Shown here: positions 59,238-64,000 of the stretch, piece after piece
How positions within the stretch are numbered: position 1 is the stretch's first letter
Layout of the letters: each line of letters starts with the position of its first letter
Assembly (NCBI RefSeq): GCF_040581485.1
Contig: NC_090130.1
Coordinates: 9,982,001-10,046,000 of the forward strand
Origin: Linepithema humile
Taxonomy: Eukaryota > Arthropoda > Insecta > Hymenoptera > Formicidae
Direction of reading: 5' to 3'
DNA: 64,000 nt
Position numbers and translations under genes: made by a program
Notes under the pieces: generated by a model
Database searches by the model: none
The model's input: only the letters and a program-made list of their open reading frames with translations
What the model was told of the DNA's origin: nothing

Positions 59238-60415
59238 CTAAAAATTTTAAGTGAAACAAATTTAAACATTTATTACATTGAAAATTATAACAATTGAAAT
59301 GAAATTCGGATAATCGAAATATTGAAATAATAATTTTTAGACAAAAAAATATGGAATTTTAATTTTAGTTATTTAAATTTTTTTATGCTGTTAGAAGTTA
59401 TCTCTCATAACGTTATCTCTCAACACATAACGTATACTATATTATATCGAGTAAAATTTTCCTTGGGGAGGACGTCTTGGAACGTAAGTCTAAACGCAAT
59501 TACATTTTTATTTGTTAGAAGCAAACGTTTATTTATTTTAATTAAAGGTTTTCAATCTATGATACGTATATTTAATATGGGGACAGTATGCATGCATATA
59601 AGCAAGTGTGCGGTGTGCTGACTGATGCTATAAGTGATTTATTGTAGTGCTTGTTATGAATTTTATTGCACTTCACTGCAGTTATGGGGAAGACAAAGTT
59701 ATGGAAATATTACAATTTTTGCATTTAGCGCGTTGAAGTGATAGTCTAATAAATAAGTATGCAATTATCTTATCTTACTTTTATTTTACAGTCATCAAAA
59801 TAAAGTGACGCCTGTCAATACAGATCAACTGTTGCTTTTCTGTTTTATTAGCTGAACACGGATTGTTAATATGCCATTTTAATAAATTATCATTTGCCAA
59901 AGTAGTACATGAAAATTATATAGAAAAAGAGACTTAACTTATCCTAATAAAAATCTGTAATTAATATCACATGACACATTATAAGACTTCAAGTTTAACT
60001 CATGAAATAGAAAAGCAACAGTTCATCTTGAAAGACGTTACTTTGCTCAGATGAGTATAAGATGAGAGTAAGATATATATTGCATATTTACTTATTAGAG
60101 TACATTCTTATATTTCTAGTTCTCAATTCAAATAAAATAAATTTAAAATCAAGTAAATTACTATTATTGAGCTAAATATAATATACTTGTTACAAATAAT
60201 CGATTTATAAAAATTGAAAAGATTTAATAACGACAACGAAGAATTTAGTTTAGAAAGAATGAGAGACATTATTTTTCGGCGCGCGATCCTGCATCGCTTA
60301 TTTTTTATACGTGTACGTAAGCACGTATAAGCAAACATTTCTTATTATTTTCTTGTGTATTATAAAATTTTATTTTGATAAAAAAACGCAGAATTATTCG
60401 GAATGAAAAACTAGT
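59238..60415. other. AT-rich spacer with a small inverted element
   Basis: Arms at about 59804-59870 and 59985-60050 share AACTGTTGCTTTTCT. No recognisable gene; short open frames at 59385 and 60123 carry no motif. Confidence 0.5.
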
Positions 60416-60419
60416 CGCC

Positions 60420-60711
60420 GCTCGTGCACCGCTCACCGCTCGCCGCTCGCGCGCCGCTCGCCGCTCGCGCGCAGTTACTGTGATAAACAACTTTACGCAC
60501 GCCTAGCGACTGCGATCGCTGGACGGTCGTATCTCGCCGTGCGCTTGCATTCGGTGGTGGGTTGAGCGGATATGCGCTTATTCGGCGATTTTTAATAATT
60601 AATATCTCATTAACCCTTGCGAAAATTGCAAAGTGGTAGAGGACTTTTCGATTCATTTTACTCTTCTCTACCGGCATACAAGCGCTGTGTCAAAATTTTT
60701 GGGACACCCTG
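60420..60711. mobile_element. CAGGGTGTC-type foldback, one arm
   Basis: Ends TTTTGGGACACCCTG before TATA and carries the inner module (TTGCGAAAATTGCAAAG, GGTAGAGGACTTTT). On the left it opens with tandem CGCTCGCCGCTCGCGCG-like repeats; no opposite arm is seen. Confidence 0.7.
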
Positions 60712-60884
60712 TATATATATAATAATATTAAGTATATAACTTATTATTATAAACAACACTCACGAAATGTTACATCAAACATAATAATTATAATTATTTT
60801 TAATATTGTACTATATTTTCATATATATAGTACAGTTTTATATTTATAGTAAAGGATATTGCATATACTTTTCTTAAATGTATG

Positions 60885-61200
60885 TACACGGAAAAAAAAA
60901 TTGCTGCTGTAACAACCAAAATCGCTACTATATAACAAATATTTGCTGCTGTTGCTAATACGTCGGCATAGTAGCAAAATTTGTAGATGATCGCATGTCT
61001 GTTACAGTCATTTTATTTAGCAACATAAAGTTAACTGTCTCAGCTACCTGATACATGTATGGAAAAGAAAATTGTCTTTGCCATAGCAAACCATATTTGC
61101 TGAAACTATGTTTGCTATCAAATTTGCTACTATACAAAAAAGGTTTGCTGTCCTAGCTATCTGATATATCTTACTTAGCAAAGGCATATAAGTATTGCTC
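60885..61200. repeat. Subterminal TTTGCTACT-type repeat block
   Basis: Starts ACACGGAAAAAAAAATTGCT and contains about ten TTGCTRCT, TAGCAAA or TTTGCTAT motifs in both orientations. This looks like the left end of a DNA transposon whose body could include the SAM-domain gene that follows. No opposite end is in the window. Confidence 0.45.
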
Positions 61201-61436
61201 AACAATGATACATTTCACGTTACGTGTGCCATCGACTTTTGAACTGGCAATGAATATCGGAATGTCTTAGGCGCACAAGATAAGCCGATATATCAATCGA
61301 TTGAAAATACGCGCTTTTTAAAAAGAACATCGACGGCGCGATAGTGGCGCAGCGGTGATACGCAGTGCTACGTGCTACGTGCTACATCGAAGGTATAACG
61401 TTTTCTCCTTGTTTTTCGAAGCTTGTTTTTGAGATC

Positions 61437-63657
61437 ATGTCGAGCACAAGTGCGTGTAGTACATATTATTTATTAACTAAATGGGGATTTTCTCCTGAAA
61501 TAATAGCGAACTTTACAGGTAAGTAAGTCAATTTATTTTTGATAAAAATGGTAAGAGTAACGTATAACTTGGACTCGTTTGGACGAGGGGAGTGAAATCT
61601 GAGGAATGAAGGGAAAATCCATTGCAACCATCTTGATTGATGAGATTTTGCGTACATATAACACACGATATATCTATTTTCACGTCCCATTGACATGATT
61701 TTAACCGAGCCATTGTTGGGATTTAAGGTAATGTATTTCGTACATGAATACGGAATACGTAACCATATCGTTATTTCGTATAATTAATCGTCATCGTCAT
61801 CTTGATTAATCATATCCCTTCTTTTCCCTCAAGCTTCAACCCTGCGGAAATATGCTCGGTTCAGATATTCCTACGTCCATTTTCTTTCCCAGGTAGTAAA
61901 GTCCTTATGACGTTATTATGATGTCAAATGATGTACCCTTGCTACTTGGGATGGTTGTCTTATCGTTTAGCGAGTGATTAAGAAAATTTATAGTTTTATT
62001 GATACATATTGCGCTGTCTAATATTTAACTCTAATATATCATGTTTTTTTATCTTCTACTTGCTTTAATTTTAGCTCAAGAAATTGAAGCAGATCAATTG
62101 AATATTTTAACGGAAGAAGATCTTAAGAGTTTAATCCCAAACATAGGACTGCGAAGAAAATTTCAAAGTATTGTGAAACAATATCTAAATGAAAGAGAGG
62201 TATTCATTTAACATTCTACTTTTCTTCACATTACTTTGTCGAGTAAGGCAATCTACCTTACCATATAAATAACATTAATATATTGATATAAATGTTTGCC
62301 AAGATTCAACAGTTACATCCGGAAGAAAATTCTAATACAATTAATCATGAACAACAGTCACTAGCTGCACAACAAGAACAAGTAGAAAATCCTATAAAGC
62401 AGAAAAATATAGAGAGCAATATACACAATCAAGATATTATATACTACCTACAATCATTGCCTGAAACTCAGCAGAGTATTTCGGACAATGTCTCTGTCGC
62501 TACTAGTGAACTTAATGGTGAGAACAAAACATTCTTATGTTAATCTTAATCTAATTATATATATGTTTAATATTAACTATTATTATAAATAATAACTTTT
62601 CTGACTAGATGTATTACTTGAAAATAAAGAAAATCAATTAGGGGTGAAACTACATCTGACTGATGATGAATATGTAAGAAGAATATATTAAAATAAAAAT
62701 ATTTAAATTTGTTATGTTTCTTATTATTGTGTTTATTATTGCAGAATCTTGAAGCTGTGTTAAAAAAATCTGAAGAAGGCTTATTGGTGCTAAGTTCATA
62801 CCAAAAAGAAAAAAGGTTGAATAATGATATGCGAAATAAGCTTGCAAAACTAATTGTTAGTAATGAGCTGTCACCTAACATAAACTTCAGTATTACAAGC
62901 AGCAGAGCATTATTTTTAAGCGAAGAAGTACAAAAATTATTTCCTACTGAAGAAAAGGTAAGTTAAGTTTAGTTCGTGTATAATACAGTAATAATAACAT
63001 TAATAATAATAATAAAACAATAAAATACGTATATATAAATAACAAAAATAAACATATAAATGTACAATTTACATATTGCTATTTTGGTCTGGAATTATTT
63101 TGTTAACATTATTTGTTCTTGCAGAGTGTCTGGTATATAAAGCATAAGAAAGGAGAGTCACAAGGAAGAGGTAAAATAATCACAAAATACTATTCCACAC
63201 GAAAACAACTTATCAAAGCTGGTTTGTTATCTTTAAAGTCTACTATACCTGTTGTAACAGCTGTGACTGAAAGTAAGTTCTACTGAGAAAAGTTTAAATA
63301 TATTGCGAGAAAAATGAATTTAGTGATATTTATATCAGCAGTATATATTGTACATGTCTGTGTTTATGTTCTGTACGTGTACCTATGTGATAACAAATTA
63401 TTGTAAAATGAAGAGTATCATTAATATTTATTATTGCGTTTTTTGTAGATGAGTTGAGTGACGCTGACATTGCTAATTATGAAGAATATTTGTTATGGCT
63501 GAAGAATAATTCTAGACCATGGCAAAAAGTCACTACATATTGGTCTCAAACTTCAAAAAAACGAGTTCAAGATCAATAGTCAGCCTTGTTATGAGTATAT
63601 AGATCAGTTTCCAGCTCTCTCTGATCCATTAGGTTATCTATTAGTGAGTATAATATA

Positions 63658-63740
<83 letters not shown>

Positions 63741-63742
63741 AT

Positions 63743-63811
<69 letters not shown>

Positions 63812-64000
63812 GTTATATAAAATCAAATAAAATGTTATATATTATACAGAAATATATGTTTTATTTTAAGCTGGAACAAGATTTTGAAATATTACATCCA
63901 GAACACGGTTTAAAACTTTATATTGCTTGGCCAAAATTATCAGAATTTATAACTGACAGAGTGAATTTTAAAGCTAAAAAGCGTTTGGATAATGTTTTGA
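61437..64000 (+). CDS. SAM-domain (SAMD3-like) gene, 3' end outside
   Basis: Eight exons with agreeing phases: 61437-61518, 62075-62199, 62313-62517, 62609-62673, 62745-62957, 63125-63272, 63449 to about 63651, and 63871 onwards. The start is ATG 61437 (MSSTSACSTYYLLTKWGFSP). Exons 1-2 form a SAM-like domain (ADQLNILTEEDLKSLIPNIG). Exon 3 is Gln/Asn-rich. Exons 5-8 are the SAMD3-type region: RNKLAKLIVSNEL, LFPTEEKSVWYIKHKKGESQ, KIITKYYSTRKQLIKAGLLS, YLLWLKNNSRPWQKVTTYW, QFPALSDPLGYLL. One problem exists: in exon 7 the frame meets TAG after KKRVQDQ (about 63577), and the family pattern resumes one base off. That is either a recent frameshift or a sequencing indel. SAM domains mediate protein-protein contacts; the cellular role is unknown. 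Confidence 0.75.
63652..63810. repeat. (TA)n microsatellite in the seventh intron
   Basis: About 150 bp of TA repeats between exons 7 and 8 of the SAM-domain gene. Confidence 0.97.

Overview
This is an AT-rich stretch of a eukaryotic, almost certainly insect and probably ant (Hymenoptera), genome. The clues are TTAGG-type repeats inside one element, spliced open frames with GT..AG introns, mariner, hAT, Tc1, BEL/Pao and Gypsy elements, and long GA and TA microsatellites. I see no single-copy cellular gene that is clearly intact. Nearly everything recognisable is a transposable element, an element-borne gene, or a decayed gene. Two 500-N assembly gaps (3234-3733 and 50107-50606) sit at repeat edges.

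Layout. 1-1533 (minus) is the 5' part of an element-type protein with two tandem Ulp1-like protease domains, preceded by a 63-bp minisatellite. 3734-9524 is a young Gypsy element with identical LTRs. About 9670-14310 is a long inverted duplication around a broken peptide-type GPCR gene; its right arm is split by a CCCGAG-ended element that itself carries a hAT MITE. 15029-18771 holds a hAT MITE, a mariner fragment, a hAT transposase pseudogene and an internally deleted BEL/Pao element. 19340-23700 is a run of inverted-repeat elements that ends in three CAGGGTGTC foldback elements placed end to end.

A segmental duplication follows. Copy 1 is 23701-27480 plus 39391-40176; copy 2 is 51108-54946. 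Each copy carries a DUF4806-type pseudogene. Copy 2 keeps the empty site for an 11,910-bp DNA transposon that interrupts copy 1 (27481-39390, 2-bp duplication GT). That transposon encodes a Tnp2/CACTA-Mirage-type transposase, itself interrupted in frame by a full-length mariner, plus a second spliced gene ending in a DUF4806-like domain. It also contains an 882-bp perfect palindrome. A second CCCAG-ended element starts at 40177 and is cut by a Gypsy LTR-body-LTR-body-LTR tandem array (41052-50106).

The right end holds a clean copy of the CCCGAG element (55013-56000), a foldback element (56827-57289), a minus-strand decayed pair (SAMD3-like fragment followed by a Tnp2-like fragment), and a plus-strand eight-exon SAM-domain gene that leaves the window.

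The common theme is a set of two-gene DNA transposons. A Tnp2-like transposase is paired with an accessory protein, DUF4806-like in one type and possibly SAM/SAMD3-like in another. Many small CCCA-ended, subterminally repetitive derivatives surround them.
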